In this document: in pieces, positions 51,101-58,877 of the stretch
How the letters are laid out: every line of letters starts with the position of its first letter
How positions within the stretch are numbered: position 1 is the first letter of the stretch
DNA from: Amycolatopsis sp. WQ 127309
GTDB lineage: Bacteria; Actinomycetota; Actinomycetes; Mycobacteriales; Pseudonocardiaceae
Length of the DNA: 64,000 nt
Assembly: GCF_023023025.1 (NCBI RefSeq)
Contig: NZ_CP095481.1
Span: 5,345,001 to 5,409,000 of the forward strand
Direction: 5' to 3'
Made by a program: the position numbers and the translations under genes
The notes under the pieces: generated by a model
What the model was told of the DNA's origin: nothing
Databases searched by the model: none
What the model saw: the letters and a program-made list of their open reading frames with translations, nothing else

Positions 51101-51223
51101 ACGGTCAGCGTCCACCTGTCCCGGGTGATGGCGAAACTCGGCGCGAGCCGCCGCGCGGAAGCAGTGGCGATCGCCTACGACCGAGGCCTGCTCACAGCCC
51201 CGACAGCAGGCCAAAACGCGTAA
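48191..51223 (+). CDS. Large LuxR-family ATP-binding regulator (LAL type)
   Basis: A 1010-residue regulator. Residues about 20-320 are a STAND/AAA ATPase with Walker A GDAGVGKTRL (42-51) and Walker B VVILLEDLHWAD; residues about 380-920 are TPR-like helical repeats; residues about 940-1000 form a LuxR helix-turn-helix (LTDRERDVLERVALG, then ISEKTVSVHLSRVMAKLGA). The length and order are those of the LAL family (MalT-like, common as pathway activators). No biosynthetic cluster is adjacent, so the target is unknown. ATG at 48191; the gene ends in a repeat-built terminator. Confidence 0.9.
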   Translation: MLLVPRLGSGIPLVARTHEMRRLRAAFARADRGEAGAALLSGDAGVGKTRLLTALAEHVAACGALVLTGRCIDVREGGLPYLPFAEALAPLGTATDPAIAAAVRARPALGRLLPQGQGLEEPRAAEHAPMTSNDRETMVRPRPEQDLGQLQLFDAVLGVLTEIAESRPVVILLEDLHWADASTRNLLSFLLSRLRAQRLLVVGSYREEDVHRRHPLRGLLAELFRLATVERVDLQPFGTADARTFVEALADEPLPADVVADIVSRSEGNPFFAEELLATKTECNDLPAGLAEVLLSRLERLSPDARRVVRVVSVANEPVMHAALAEISALGELELDEALREAVQHHVLVVMPDGAYWFRHALLQEAVYGDLLPGERSRTHAAYAARILSRPQGRGHDAKLAYHSMQSSDLVTALPALLRAMDEAEKLGAPGSALRHVEQALSIWDAVPAADRPEGFDELRLLHEASYFAGTSGEPERAAAFARSATQALTADSPADSAAKTWRRLAEALLALEGTLDEAVAAIDRAWDLVKDTEPSGTRAWVLASRAGFLRLLDQPDAALDSALTAVADAREVDAAGAEASALVTLGTLADSAGDAAEARERLRQAERKARDSGALNTEIRATYFLALSHDDQAEFAEALGHASRGFARAEESGLSWSVYGLELRARQMTLRYLMGDWPDESAGRAGRGVSGAVAARILAIWSLFVVARGRFDEAAKLVAGLRQHWTADMQIPLSAGDAGIELAYWRGDHRAAVKQAEDLIGWLERIEPGLLPGIRVAALGTTTAAALAAEARIRGDAAAVDAALAAGERMLAHGRMCAIVGQPRSGTLGPEGRAWLARLEAAASGLSGKGDPEKWAAAAAAFGYGAVYEQAICRRHEAEALLLADDVDQARAALEAAHAVATRLGAIPLRDAVRDLAHRARVDLAGVEPAAPARAVVDPLTDRERDVLERVALGRTNRQVGEELYISEKTVSVHLSRVMAKLGASRRAEAVAIAYDRGLLTAPTAGQNA

Positions 51224-51327
51224 CTCGCGTGATTGAAGCCGGAACTCGCGTGATCGGGGCCGTCACGGCTTCAATCACGCGAGTTACGGCCCGGATCACG
51301 CGAGATCCGGCCCGGATCACGCGAGTT
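51220..51327. repeat. Iterated AACTCGCGTGAT repeat forming a bidirectional terminator
   Basis: The 12-mer AACTCGCGTGAT occurs forward at 51222-51233 and 51243-51254, and inverted at 51274-51285, 51295-51306 (last two bases altered) and 51316-51327. The outer copies make a perfect 22 bp stem, 51220-51241 with 51266-51287, that begins inside the stop codon of the LuxR gene. The last two units repeat with a 21 bp period from 51287. It fills the convergent gap to the aldehyde dehydrogenase gene. Confidence 0.8.
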
Positions 51328-51332
51328 ACGGG

Positions 51333-52943
51333 TCAGCGGGGGAGGCGGCGGAGGGCTTTCAGGCCCAGCGTCATGCCGCGGGACCACAGGGAACCCGAGA
51401 CGCCGCGCGGCGGGCGCAGGGCCAGGCCGCGCTGCAGCGCGATCGACTGGGACTCCGTGTACTTCAGCAGGCCTTCGGCGCCGTTGCGGCGGCCGACGCC
51501 CGAGTCCTTCATGCCGCCCATCGGGACGCCGACGCTGCCGAACGTCGCCGCGTAGCCCTCGTTGACGTTCACCGTGCCCGCCTTGAGGCGGGCCGCGACC
51601 TCCCAGCCGGCGTGGCCGTTGCGCGACCAGACGCTGGCGTTGAGCCCGAACGGCGTGTCGTTGGCGCGGTCGATGGCCTCGGTGACGTCGGTGTAGCCGT
51701 AGATCGAGACGACCGGCCCGAACGTCTCCGCCGCGAACGGCACCATCTCCGCGGTGACGCCCGAAAGCACGGTCGGCTCGTAGAACAGCGGCCCGAGGTC
51801 GGGCCGGGCGCGGCCGCCGGTGAGCACGGACGCGCCCTTGGCGCGGGCGTCCTCGACGTGCGCGGTCACCGTCTCGAGCTGGTCTTCCGACGTCAGGGAG
51901 CCCATCTGGGCCTGGTAGTCCAGCGCGCCGCCGAGCTTCAGCGCGGCCGTGCGGGCCACGAACGCGCGGGTGAACTCCTCGCGGATCGACTCGTGGACGT
52001 AGATCCGCTCGACCGACACGCACAGCTGCCCGGCCGAGGAGAAGCACGCGGTCACCGCGCCCGTCGCGGCCTTCGCGACGTCGGCGTCGGGCAGCACGAT
52101 CATCGGGTTCTTGCCGCCGAGCTCGAGCGAGTACGACGTCAGCCGCTTCGCCACCTGCCCGGCCAGCTCCTTGCCGGTCGGCGTGGACCCGGTGAAGCAC
52201 AGGTAGTCCGACTCCTCGACCAGCGCGGTGCCGATCTTCGAGCCGCGGCCGAGCACGATCTGCCAGGTCCCGGCCGGCAGCCCGGCCTCCTCGGCGAGCT
52301 CGTGCAGCCACAGCGCGGAAAGCGCGGTCTGGTTGTCCGGCTTCTGCACGACGGCGTTGCCGGCCGCGAGCGCCGGGAAGACGTCCATCGCGGTCAGCGC
52401 GAGCGGGTAGTTCCACGGCGAGATGACGCCGACGACGCCCTTGGGGTGCCGCAGCTCACCGGCGCGGGTCAGGCCGGGGATGACGCCGGCGACGCGGCGC
52501 GGGGCGAGGATCTTCGCGGCGTGCTTGCCGTAGTAGGCCGCGACCAGCGCGGTCGCGCTCACCTCGTCGAACGCGTCGAGCCGGGCCTTGCCCGCTTCGA
52601 CCTGGACCAGGTCGAGGACCTCGTCCTGCCGCGCGAGCACCAGGTCGTGCAGCTTGGTCAGCACCCGGGCGCGCTCGGCGGGGGAGTGCTCCGCCCACGC
52701 CCGCTGCGCGGTCCGCGCGGCGGTGAACACGGCGCGGGCGTCGGCGTCGGTGGCCTGGGGCAGGGTCGCGATCGGCTGCCCGGTGAAGGGCGCGGTCATC
52801 CGGATCGGGGCCGAGTCCGCGCCGCCGGCCACCCGGGCGACGAGCTGGGCCGCCCGGGCCGCGGCCGGCGCACCGGCGACCCCGCCGGCGGTCGGCGGGA
52901 GCGCGGTGTCGTGGACCGGGTTCGCGGGGGTCGTGCTGGTCAT
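51333..52943 (-). CDS. gabD2: Succinate-semialdehyde dehydrogenase (GabD2-like aldehyde dehydrogenase)
   Basis: A 536-residue NAD(P)-dependent aldehyde dehydrogenase. ISPWNYPLALTAMDVFPALAAGN holds the cofactor-side Asn, TGSTPTGKELAGQVA the glycine motif, LELGGKNPMIVL the catalytic Glu and SSAGQLCVSVERIYV the catalytic Cys. The N-terminal 50 residues are an Ala/Pro-rich extension. Among aldehyde dehydrogenases it fits the succinate-semialdehyde type (M. tuberculosis Rv1731), but substrate range is not certain. ATG at 52943 with GGAGACGT upstream. Confidence 0.87.
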   Translation of the reverse strand: MTSTTPANPVHDTALPPTAGGVAGAPAAARAAQLVARVAGGADSAPIRMTAPFTGQPIATLPQATDADARAVFTAARTAQRAWAEHSPAERARVLTKLHDLVLARQDEVLDLVQVEAGKARLDAFDEVSATALVAAYYGKHAAKILAPRRVAGVIPGLTRAGELRHPKGVVGVISPWNYPLALTAMDVFPALAAGNAVVQKPDNQTALSALWLHELAEEAGLPAGTWQIVLGRGSKIGTALVEESDYLCFTGSTPTGKELAGQVAKRLTSYSLELGGKNPMIVLPDADVAKAATGAVTACFSSAGQLCVSVERIYVHESIREEFTRAFVARTAALKLGGALDYQAQMGSLTSEDQLETVTAHVEDARAKGASVLTGGRARPDLGPLFYEPTVLSGVTAEMVPFAAETFGPVVSIYGYTDVTEAIDRANDTPFGLNASVWSRNGHAGWEVAARLKAGTVNVNEGYAATFGSVGVPMGGMKDSGVGRRNGAEGLLKYTESQSIALQRGLALRPPRGVSGSLWSRGMTLGLKALRRLPR

Positions 52944-52994
52944 GACGTCTCCGTTCCGCGCGGCGACGCGCAGGGGTTACCGACGAGTACAGCA

Positions 52995-53005
52995 TACCGT
53001 CGGTA
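52995..53005. promoter_or_regulatory. Palindrome upstream of the aldehyde dehydrogenase gene
   Basis: TACCGTCGGTA is a perfect 11 bp palindrome 52 bp upstream of the start codon on the minus strand, within AT-richer promoter sequence. It resembles TetR-type half-sites; the TetR gene at 54189-54806 is a candidate binder. Confidence 0.45.
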
Positions 53006-53036
53006 CGTCGGCTGTCCAGCTCGATGTGAATCTATT

Positions 53037-54107
53037 TCATGTTTTGGGCGGGTTCAGCGGCGGGAGCTGGTAGGTCGGCTCGGTCGTCGGCGCCGCCGGT
53101 GGCTCGTCCGGATGCGGCTGGGCCTGCGTCGCCTCGTAACCGTCGGCGGGCTGCTGTGACGACAATGGCTGAGCCGGGAGCGGCTGTGACGACGGGAACG
53201 GCTGTGACGACGGGAACGGCTGTGCTGGAAACGGCTGTGACGGCGGGCCCTGGGTGGCGAACGGCTGGGACGGCGGCCCCTGCGCGGGGAACGGCTGGGA
53301 CTGCGGGCCTTGTCCGGGGAACGCCTGCTGCTGCGGGCCGCCGTAAGGCTGCTGGCCCGGGTACGGCGACGACCCCGGGTAGCCGCCGGACTGCTGCGGC
53401 CCGGCCGGGTACGGCCGCGACTGCTGCTGCGGGTAGCCCGGTCCGCCGTGCAGGTTCGCCGGCGGACCGGCGGGTGCCGTCGCGCGCCGGCCGGCCAGCA
53501 GGGCGAACGCCAGCACGACCACCGCGAGCGCTCCGCCGCCGAGCAGCAGCCAGAACCCGGTCCCGGTCGTGTAGTGCGACTTGATCGAGTCGTCGTCGGA
53601 TTCGTAGCTCAAGGTCGCCGAGACGTCCATGCCGAGCATCCAGACCGCCGCGGCCACGCCCGCGCCGCCGACGAGCAACGCCGTCCGCGCGCCCGTCCGC
53701 GTGCCGGGGCTCGCCGACCGGCGGACGCCGAGCAGGGCCAGCACGGCGCCGGCCAGCAGCACCACCGCGCCGACGGAGAGCGGGATGCCGTAGTGCGCGA
53801 CGTGGGTGCTCTCGTAGAACTTCTGCGCGTCGGGGCTGGGCTCGATGTCGAAGGAGCGCGACCACGCGCTGATCGTCTGGCTGCTCTCGGTCTTGCCGCT
53901 GACGATCTGCTCGAACGTCGTCTGCGGCAGGAACGACCCGACCAGCACGAGGATCGCGGCGAGCGCGCCGAACAACCCGGCGATCAGCCGGAAGAGCGCG
54001 CCGGGATCGGCTGACGGTGACGCCGACGGCGGCCGCGGCGGCTGCATCTGTGGTGGGCCGTACGGGTACGGCTGCTGAGGGTGGGGCGGCGGCGCGCTGG
54101 GGGTCAT
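53037..54107 (-). CDS. Pro/Gln-rich membrane protein (hypothetical)
   Basis: A 356-residue protein. A Pro-rich cytoplasmic start (PHPQQPYPYGPPQMQPPRPP) leads to four hydrophobic segments (about residues 40-62, 109-129, 142-162 and 185-206), the loop after the first being a conserved-looking extracellular domain. The last 140 residues are low-complexity Pro/Gln/Gly/Ser with tandem repeats of the kind QPFPxQGPPS. No enzyme motif. ATG at 54107 follows AGGGAGA. Similar repeat-tailed membrane proteins are common in actinobacteria; function unknown. Confidence 0.8.
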   Translation of the reverse strand: MTPSAPPPHPQQPYPYGPPQMQPPRPPSASPSADPGALFRLIAGLFGALAAILVLVGSFLPQTTFEQIVSGKTESSQTISAWSRSFDIEPSPDAQKFYESTHVAHYGIPLSVGAVVLLAGAVLALLGVRRSASPGTRTGARTALLVGGAGVAAAVWMLGMDVSATLSYESDDDSIKSHYTTGTGFWLLLGGGALAVVVLAFALLAGRRATAPAGPPANLHGGPGYPQQQSRPYPAGPQQSGGYPGSSPYPGQQPYGGPQQQAFPGQGPQSQPFPAQGPPSQPFATQGPPSQPFPAQPFPSSQPFPSSQPLPAQPLSSQQPADGYEATQAQPHPDEPPAAPTTEPTYQLPPLNPPKT

Positions 54108-54188
54108 CGATTCTCCCTCTTTCCGGCGATTGGACCACGAATCGGCCTGCGGGATAAGGGGTCAGGTGACACTGGTGCGCCGCGCTGG

Positions 54189-54806
54189 TCAGCTCGGCGC
54201 AGTGGTGGCGTCCTGGTAGAGCAGGACGGCGATCCGCTTCCACTCCTCCAGGAGCTGGCGGCGCCGCTTCGGGTCGCCGCCGAGCTCGGCGTCCAGCGCC
54301 AGCCCGCGGGTCAGGTTCACGGTGAGCCAGAACAGCATTTCCGCGCGTTCGGGCGGGAGCTCGCCGGCGACCTGGGTGACGTGTTCGAGCGTGGCGCGCC
54401 CGAGTGCGCGGTCGACCGGGCGGATGGCGGCGCGCAGCTCGGGGTCGGTCCGGGCGGCGACCCACAGCTCGGTGACGGCGGTCGAGAGCGTGCCGGAGTA
54501 GCCGGTCCAGAGCAGGTCGATCGCGGCGGCGACGCCGGTGCCGCCGCTGGGCAGCCGGTCGAGCGACGCCGCGAGCTGGCTCCGCAGCCGGTTCGTGAGG
54601 TGTTCGACGGCGGCCGCCATCAGCTCGGCCTTCGCGGTGAAGTGGTGCTGCACCGCACCTTTCGACACGCCCGCGCGGGCGCAGATCTCCTGGACCGACG
54701 TGCGCGCGTACCCGAGGTCCACCAGGCAGTCGATGGTGGCGTCGAGCAGCGCCGTGCGGGTCTGCTCCCGCCGCTGCGCCTGGGTGCGGTGACCCGTCTC
54801 GGTCAC
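54189..54806 (-). CDS. TetR-family transcriptional regulator
   Basis: A 205-residue regulator. The helix-turn-helix reads TSVQEICARAGVSKGAVQHHF after the usual RTALLDATIDCLVDLGYA helix; the remainder is the helical ligand domain. GTG at 54806. It is divergent from an acyl-CoA dehydrogenase-racemase operon 107 bp away and most likely represses it, responding to an acyl-CoA. Confidence 0.9.
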   Translation of the reverse strand: MTETGHRTQAQRREQTRTALLDATIDCLVDLGYARTSVQEICARAGVSKGAVQHHFTAKAELMAAAVEHLTNRLRSQLAASLDRLPSGGTGVAAAIDLLWTGYSGTLSTAVTELWVAARTDPELRAAIRPVDRALGRATLEHVTQVAGELPPERAEMLFWLTVNLTRGLALDAELGGDPKRRRQLLEEWKRIAVLLYQDATTAPS

Positions 54807-54864
54807 TCCGGCCTCCCCTGCTTTACCTACCGGGCTGAACGGATGTACATTCCGAAGAGAACTT

Positions 54865-54882
54865 ACATGCTGACCGTCATGT
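54865..54882. promoter_or_regulatory. Inverted repeat in the TetR / acyl-CoA dehydrogenase gap
   Basis: ACATG (54865-54869) and CATGT (54878-54882) form an inverted repeat with an 8-base spacer, 31 bp before the dehydrogenase start. A plausible operator for the divergent TetR regulator. Confidence 0.45.
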
Positions 54883-54913
54883 TTTCCAGCACTCGTCCCG
54901 CAGGAGGGTCCCC

Positions 54914-56065
54914 GTGCCGCTGAAACTCCCGAAGAGCTCCTGGAGCACGACCGAGCTCGAAGACCTCCGCGAGCTCTCGCGGTCGTTCATGCAGAAGGAG
55001 CTCGTCCCGAACCAGGAGCGTTGGGCGGCGGAGAAGAAGGTCGACCGCGAGCTGTGGAACAAGGCGGGCGAGGTCGGCCTGCTCTGCCTGTCCATCCCCG
55101 AGGAGTACGGCGGTGGCGGCGGCACGTTCGCGCACGAGGCCGTGCTCTACGAGGAGCAGGCCCGCTCCGGCGACAGCGCGTGGGGCGTGACCGTCCACAA
55201 CGGAATCGTCGCGCACTACCTGAGCGCGTACGGCTCCGAGGAGAAGAAGCGCGAGTGGCTGCCGAAGATGGCCAGTGGCGAGCTGGTCGGCGCGATCGCG
55301 ATGACCGAACCGGGCACCGGCTCGGACCTGCAGGGCATCAAGACCCGCGCGGTGCGCGACGGTGACCACTACGTCATCAACGGCGCGAAGACCTTCATCA
55401 CCAACGGTTTCCACGCCGACCTCGTCGTCGTCGCGGTGAAGACCGACCCGGACGCGGGCGCCCAGGGCGTCTCGCTGATCGCTGTCGAGACCGACACCCC
55501 GGGCTTCCGCCGCGGCCGGGTGCTCGACAAGGTCGGGCTCAAGGGCCAGGACACCGCCGAGCTGTTCTTCGACGACGTCCGCGTGCCTGCGGCCAACCTG
55601 CTCGGCGACGCCGAGGGCCAGGGCTTCATCCAGCTGATGCTGCAGCTGCCGCAGGAACGGCTGATCATCGCCGTCACGGCCGTGGCCGGGCTGGAGGCGG
55701 CGGTCGACCTCACGCTCGAGTACACGAAGGAACGCGCGGCGTTCGGCCGGCCCATCTTCTCCTTCCAGAACACCAAGTTCAAGCTCGCGGAGGCCGCGAC
55801 CGAGGCCGCCGTCGCGCGGGCGTTCCTCGACCAGTGCGTCGAACGGCACCTCAAGGGCGAGCTCGACGTCCAGGGTGCGGCGATGGCGAAGCTGTGGACC
55901 ACCGAGCGGGTCAACAAGGTGGTCGACGACTGCGTGCAGCTCTTCGGCGGCTACGGCTACATGTCCGAGTACCCGATCGCGCGCGCCTGGGCCGACGTCC
56001 GGATCTCCCGGATCTTCGGCGGCACCAGCGAGATCATGAAGGAAATCATCTCCCGCTCGCTCTGA
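54914..56065 (+). CDS. Acyl-CoA dehydrogenase (long-chain/isovaleryl type active site)
   Basis: A 383-residue FAD dehydrogenase. IAMTEPGTGSDLQGIKT and NGAKTFITNG are the FAD and substrate motifs. The catalytic base is Glu248 in LQLPQERLIIA, the helix G position used by long-chain and isovaleryl enzymes; the medium-chain position near the C-terminus is glycine (RIFGGTSEI). A second block, LFGGYGYMSEYP, is family-typical. GTG at 54914 with AGGAGGG upstream. It forms an operon with the next gene 13 bp downstream and probably works in branched or sterol-derived acyl-CoA breakdown. Confidence 0.9.
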   Translation: MPLKLPKSSWSTTELEDLRELSRSFMQKELVPNQERWAAEKKVDRELWNKAGEVGLLCLSIPEEYGGGGGTFAHEAVLYEEQARSGDSAWGVTVHNGIVAHYLSAYGSEEKKREWLPKMASGELVGAIAMTEPGTGSDLQGIKTRAVRDGDHYVINGAKTFITNGFHADLVVVAVKTDPDAGAQGVSLIAVETDTPGFRRGRVLDKVGLKGQDTAELFFDDVRVPAANLLGDAEGQGFIQLMLQLPQERLIIAVTAVAGLEAAVDLTLEYTKERAAFGRPIFSFQNTKFKLAEAATEAAVARAFLDQCVERHLKGELDVQGAAMAKLWTTERVNKVVDDCVQLFGGYGYMSEYPIARAWADVRISRIFGGTSEIMKEIISRSL

Positions 56066-56078
56066 AGGGAATCCAGCC

Positions 56079-57215
56079 ATGAAAGCAGGTCCGCTCAGCG
56101 GCCTGAAGGTGGTCGAGCTGGCCGGGCTCGCGCCCGGGCCGTTCGCCACGATGATCCTCGCCGACCTCGGCGCCGACGTCGTCCGGGTGGACCGCGCGAC
56201 GCCGGGGGAGGACGTGCTCGGCCTGCCGGTCGACCCGCTGGCCCGCGGCCGCCGGACGATCGGCGTCAACACCAAGACGCCCGAAGGCGTCGAGCTGGTG
56301 CTGAAGCTGTGCGACACCGCCGACGTCCTCATCGAGGGCTTCCGCCCGGGCGTCGCCGAGCGGATCGGGCTGGGCCCGGACGTCGTGCACGCCCGCAACC
56401 CGCGGCTGGTCTACGGCCGGATGACCGGCTGGGGCCAGGACGGCCCGCTGGCGACGGCGGCCGGCCACGACATCAACTACATCGGCATCTCCGGCGCGCT
56501 CGAACCGATCGGGCGGGCGGGGGAGCGGCCGGTGCCGCCGCTCAACCTCGTCGGCGACTTCGGCGGCGGCGGGCTGCTGCTGGCGATGGGCGTCCTCGCC
56601 GCGCTGTACGAGCGGAACACCTCCGGCGAGGGCCAGGTCGTGGACGCGTCCATGGTCGACGGCGCCGCGCTGCTCACCACGAGCCTGCACGGCATGGCCG
56701 CGGCCGGGCTCTGGGGCGGCGGGCGCGGCGACAACATGCTCGACGGCGGCGCCCCGTTCTACGACACCTACGAGACCGCGGACGGCAAGTACGTCGCCGT
56801 CGGCGCGATCGAGATGCGGTTCTGGGGCGACCTGGTCAAGGTCCTCGACCTCGACCCGGCGGAACTGCCGCTGCACGTGGACAAGACGCAGTGGCCGAAG
56901 CTGCGCGAGATCGTCGCGGAGGCGATCGGCAAGCACACGCGTGACGACCTCGTCGCCCGCGCGGACGGCACCGACGCCTGCCTGACGCCGGTGCTGTCGC
57001 CGCAGGAGGCGGCGAGCCACCCGCACAACGCGGCCCGCGGCACGTTCGTCGAGATCGGCGGCCTGGTCCAGCCGGCCCCGGCGCCGCGCTTCGGCCGGAC
57101 CCCGCCGGAAACGCCGGAAGCCCCGCGCACCAAGGGATCCGACACCGAAGCGGTGCTGGCCGAGCTGGGCGTCACGGACCTCGGGGCGCTCCGGGAGGCC
57201 GGGGCGATCGCCTAG
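56079..57215 (+). CDS. Alpha-methylacyl-CoA racemase (CoA-transferase family III)
   Basis: A 378-residue family III CoA-transferase-fold protein. The racemase residues of M. tuberculosis MCR (His126, Asp156, Glu241) align at a constant offset of four as His130 (GHDINY), Asp160 (NLVGDFGGGG) and Glu245 (GAIEMRFW). All three being kept favours true epimerisation of 2-methylacyl-CoA over CoA transfer. It would convert the (2R) to the (2S) isomer for beta-oxidation of branched fatty acids or sterol side chains, which fits the mce4 locus on the same window. ATG at 56079. Its stop shares CTAG with the convergent acetyltransferase gene. Confidence 0.88.
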   Translation: MKAGPLSGLKVVELAGLAPGPFATMILADLGADVVRVDRATPGEDVLGLPVDPLARGRRTIGVNTKTPEGVELVLKLCDTADVLIEGFRPGVAERIGLGPDVVHARNPRLVYGRMTGWGQDGPLATAAGHDINYIGISGALEPIGRAGERPVPPLNLVGDFGGGGLLLAMGVLAALYERNTSGEGQVVDASMVDGAALLTTSLHGMAAAGLWGGGRGDNMLDGGAPFYDTYETADGKYVAVGAIEMRFWGDLVKVLDLDPAELPLHVDKTQWPKLREIVAEAIGKHTRDDLVARADGTDACLTPVLSPQEAASHPHNAARGTFVEIGGLVQPAPAPRFGRTPPETPEAPRTKGSDTEAVLAELGVTDLGALREAGAIA

Positions 57216-57742
57216 TCTCGCGCGAGATCGGAGCGGACGACCGAGTAGATGACGTTGTCGCGCCACCGGCCGTCTCGGAAGCCGTAGCCGCGAAGGACTC
57301 CTTCGCGCGTGAAGCCGGCCTTCTCGAGCGCCCGCTGTTCGGCGCGGTTGTCGACCTCGGTCGTCGCTTCGACGCGGTTGAGCTGCGTGTGCGCGAAGAG
57401 GTACTCGACGAGCAGGCGCTGGGCCTCCGTGCCGTGGCCGTGGCCGCGCGCCTCGGGGACCAGCACCAGCCCGATGCTCCAGCAGTACGACGTCGGCCCG
57501 CTGCGGCTGCGGTGCCAGGAGACCAGGCCCAGCAGGCGCCCGCCGAGCGTGGGCACCAGCATGCCGGTCTCGACGCTCAGCATCCCGGTCTCCCGCCACC
57601 GGCGGCGCAGGTAACCCGGGTCGTGCCAGCCGAACCACTGGTGCGCGCCCGCCGCGACCGGGTCGTTGGTCAGCTGCTCGAGCCGGTCGAGGTCGGACTC
57701 CGCGACCGGCCGGAGCACGACTCTGCTGACGTCGTCGTCCAT
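57212..57742 (-). CDS. GNAT-family N-acetyltransferase (RimJ/RimL type)
   Basis: A 176-residue acetyltransferase. VLRPVAESDLDRLEQL is the usual start, and the acetyl-CoA loop is PEARGHGHGTEAQRLLVEYLF; TEVDNRAEQRALEKAGFTREG is the RimJ/RimL C-terminal block. It could act on ribosomal protein termini or small amines or antibiotics; the target is unknown. ATG at 57742. Confidence 0.88.
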   Translation of the reverse strand: MDDDVSRVVLRPVAESDLDRLEQLTNDPVAAGAHQWFGWHDPGYLRRRWRETGMLSVETGMLVPTLGGRLLGLVSWHRSRSGPTSYCWSIGLVLVPEARGHGHGTEAQRLLVEYLFAHTQLNRVEATTEVDNRAEQRALEKAGFTREGVLRGYGFRDGRWRDNVIYSVVRSDLARD

Positions 57743-57834
57743 CCGCCGACCCTATCGGCCGATCGACCGGATTCGCCGCGACAGCCCGGGTTCCACCCGG
57801 TGGAGGCACGGCTCGTCACAGAGCGGGTATCAGC

Positions 57835-58608
57835 TCAGCCGAAGCTGCCGTGGCGGCCCGCGCCGCCGCTGAACTTGGCCGCGCCGTCGACCGCCTCGGC
57901 GGCGAGGACGCCGGTGCCCATCGCGGCGCCGAACTCCGCGGCCAGCGCGTCTTCCCCGGACAGGCCCCACTGCGCCAGCGCCGACGCGCGGTCGCCGCGC
58001 AGGCAGGCCTGCGGGAACCCGGCGAGCTGCCGGGCCAGCTCCTGCGCCGCCGGCACCGCCTCGCCCGCGGGGACCAGCCGGTTCGCCAGGCCGATGGCCA
58101 GCGCTTCGGTGGCGTCGACCGGCCGTCCGGTCAGGATCAGGTCCATCGCCCGGGACTGGCCGATCAGCCGCGGCAGCCGCACGGTGCCGCCGTCGATCAG
58201 CGGGACGCCCCAGCGGCGGCAGAAGACCCCGAACACCGCGGTGGCGTCGGCGACCCGCAGGTCGCACCACAGCGCCAGCTCCAGGCCGCCCGCGACGGCG
58301 TGCCCGTGGACGGCCGCGATCACCGGCTTGCCGAGCGTCATCCGGGTCGGGCCCATCGGGCCGTCCCCGTCCGGGTGGGTGCGGTTCATTCGATCGGTGT
58401 CGATGGCCTTGAGGTCGGCGCCGGCGCAGAACGCGCCGCCCGCGCCGGTCAGCACCGCGACGGCGGCCTCGGAATCGGCGTCGAACGCGCGGAAGGCGTC
58501 GGCCAGCCCGGCCGCGGTGGGGCCGTCGACGGCGTTGCGGGCGGCGGGCCGGTCGATGGTGATCGTCGTCACGGCGCCGTCCCGCTCGACCAGCACGTTC
58601 CGCGTCAT
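57835..58608 (-). CDS. Enoyl-CoA hydratase/isomerase (crotonase) family protein
   Basis: A 257-residue crotonase-fold protein. The oxyanion holes are GAFCAGADLKAI and the glycines of HGHAVAGGLELALWCD, where the first catalytic glutamate (GGLELA) is kept. The second glutamate of true hydratases (in the FGxPE block) is missing: the segment reads FGVFCRRWGVP. Activity may therefore be isomerase, hydrolase or other. ATG at 58608 with AGGGAG upstream; the longer in-frame start is less supported. Confidence 0.87.
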   Translation of the reverse strand: MTRNVLVERDGAVTTITIDRPAARNAVDGPTAAGLADAFRAFDADSEAAVAVLTGAGGAFCAGADLKAIDTDRMNRTHPDGDGPMGPTRMTLGKPVIAAVHGHAVAGGLELALWCDLRVADATAVFGVFCRRWGVPLIDGGTVRLPRLIGQSRAMDLILTGRPVDATEALAIGLANRLVPAGEAVPAAQELARQLAGFPQACLRGDRASALAQWGLSGEDALAAEFGAAMGTGVLAAEAVDGAAKFSGGAGRHGSFG

Positions 58609-58709
58609 CGGGGCTCCCTGGGGTTGATCGGGGTGTCTTCCGGGCAAGCCTCTCCTAGAGTAGGGACCCTGCCACTCCCGGACGGGTTGGCGAGCCGGGG
58701 AGGAAGCAC

Positions 58710-58877
58710 ATGTCGAGCGGCGTGAAGAAGATCCTCGTCGTGGGTGTGGTCGCGCTCGTGCTCTTCTTCCTCATCACCCAGCCCACCCAGTCCGCCGACT
58801 TCGTGCACCGCGTGCTCGGGTGGCTGAAGGACGGCGCCGAAGCGATCGTCACCTTCTTCCGGACGCTTTTTTCCTGA
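58710..58877 (+). CDS. Small single-span membrane protein (55 residues)
   Basis: A short gene easily missed by length cut-offs. It starts ATG at 58710 behind an excellent GGGGAGGAAGC ribosome site and reads MSSGVKKILVVGVVALVLFF, a positively charged start and one membrane helix (about residues 8-24), then LITQPTQSADFVHRVLG and an amphipathic Trp/Phe-containing tail. The stop is at 58875-58877. A TAGAGTAGG promoter-like sequence lies about 50 bp upstream. Codon use matches its neighbours. Similar small proteins occur widely in actinobacteria, but I cannot give a function. Confidence 0.75.
   Translation: MSSGVKKILVVGVVALVLFFLITQPTQSADFVHRVLGWLKDGAEAIVTFFRTLFS

Noticed and set aside
48191..51223. 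Secondary-metabolite cluster regulator with adjacent biosynthetic genes
   Set aside because: No polyketide, peptide, terpene or RiPP enzymes are found in the window around it.
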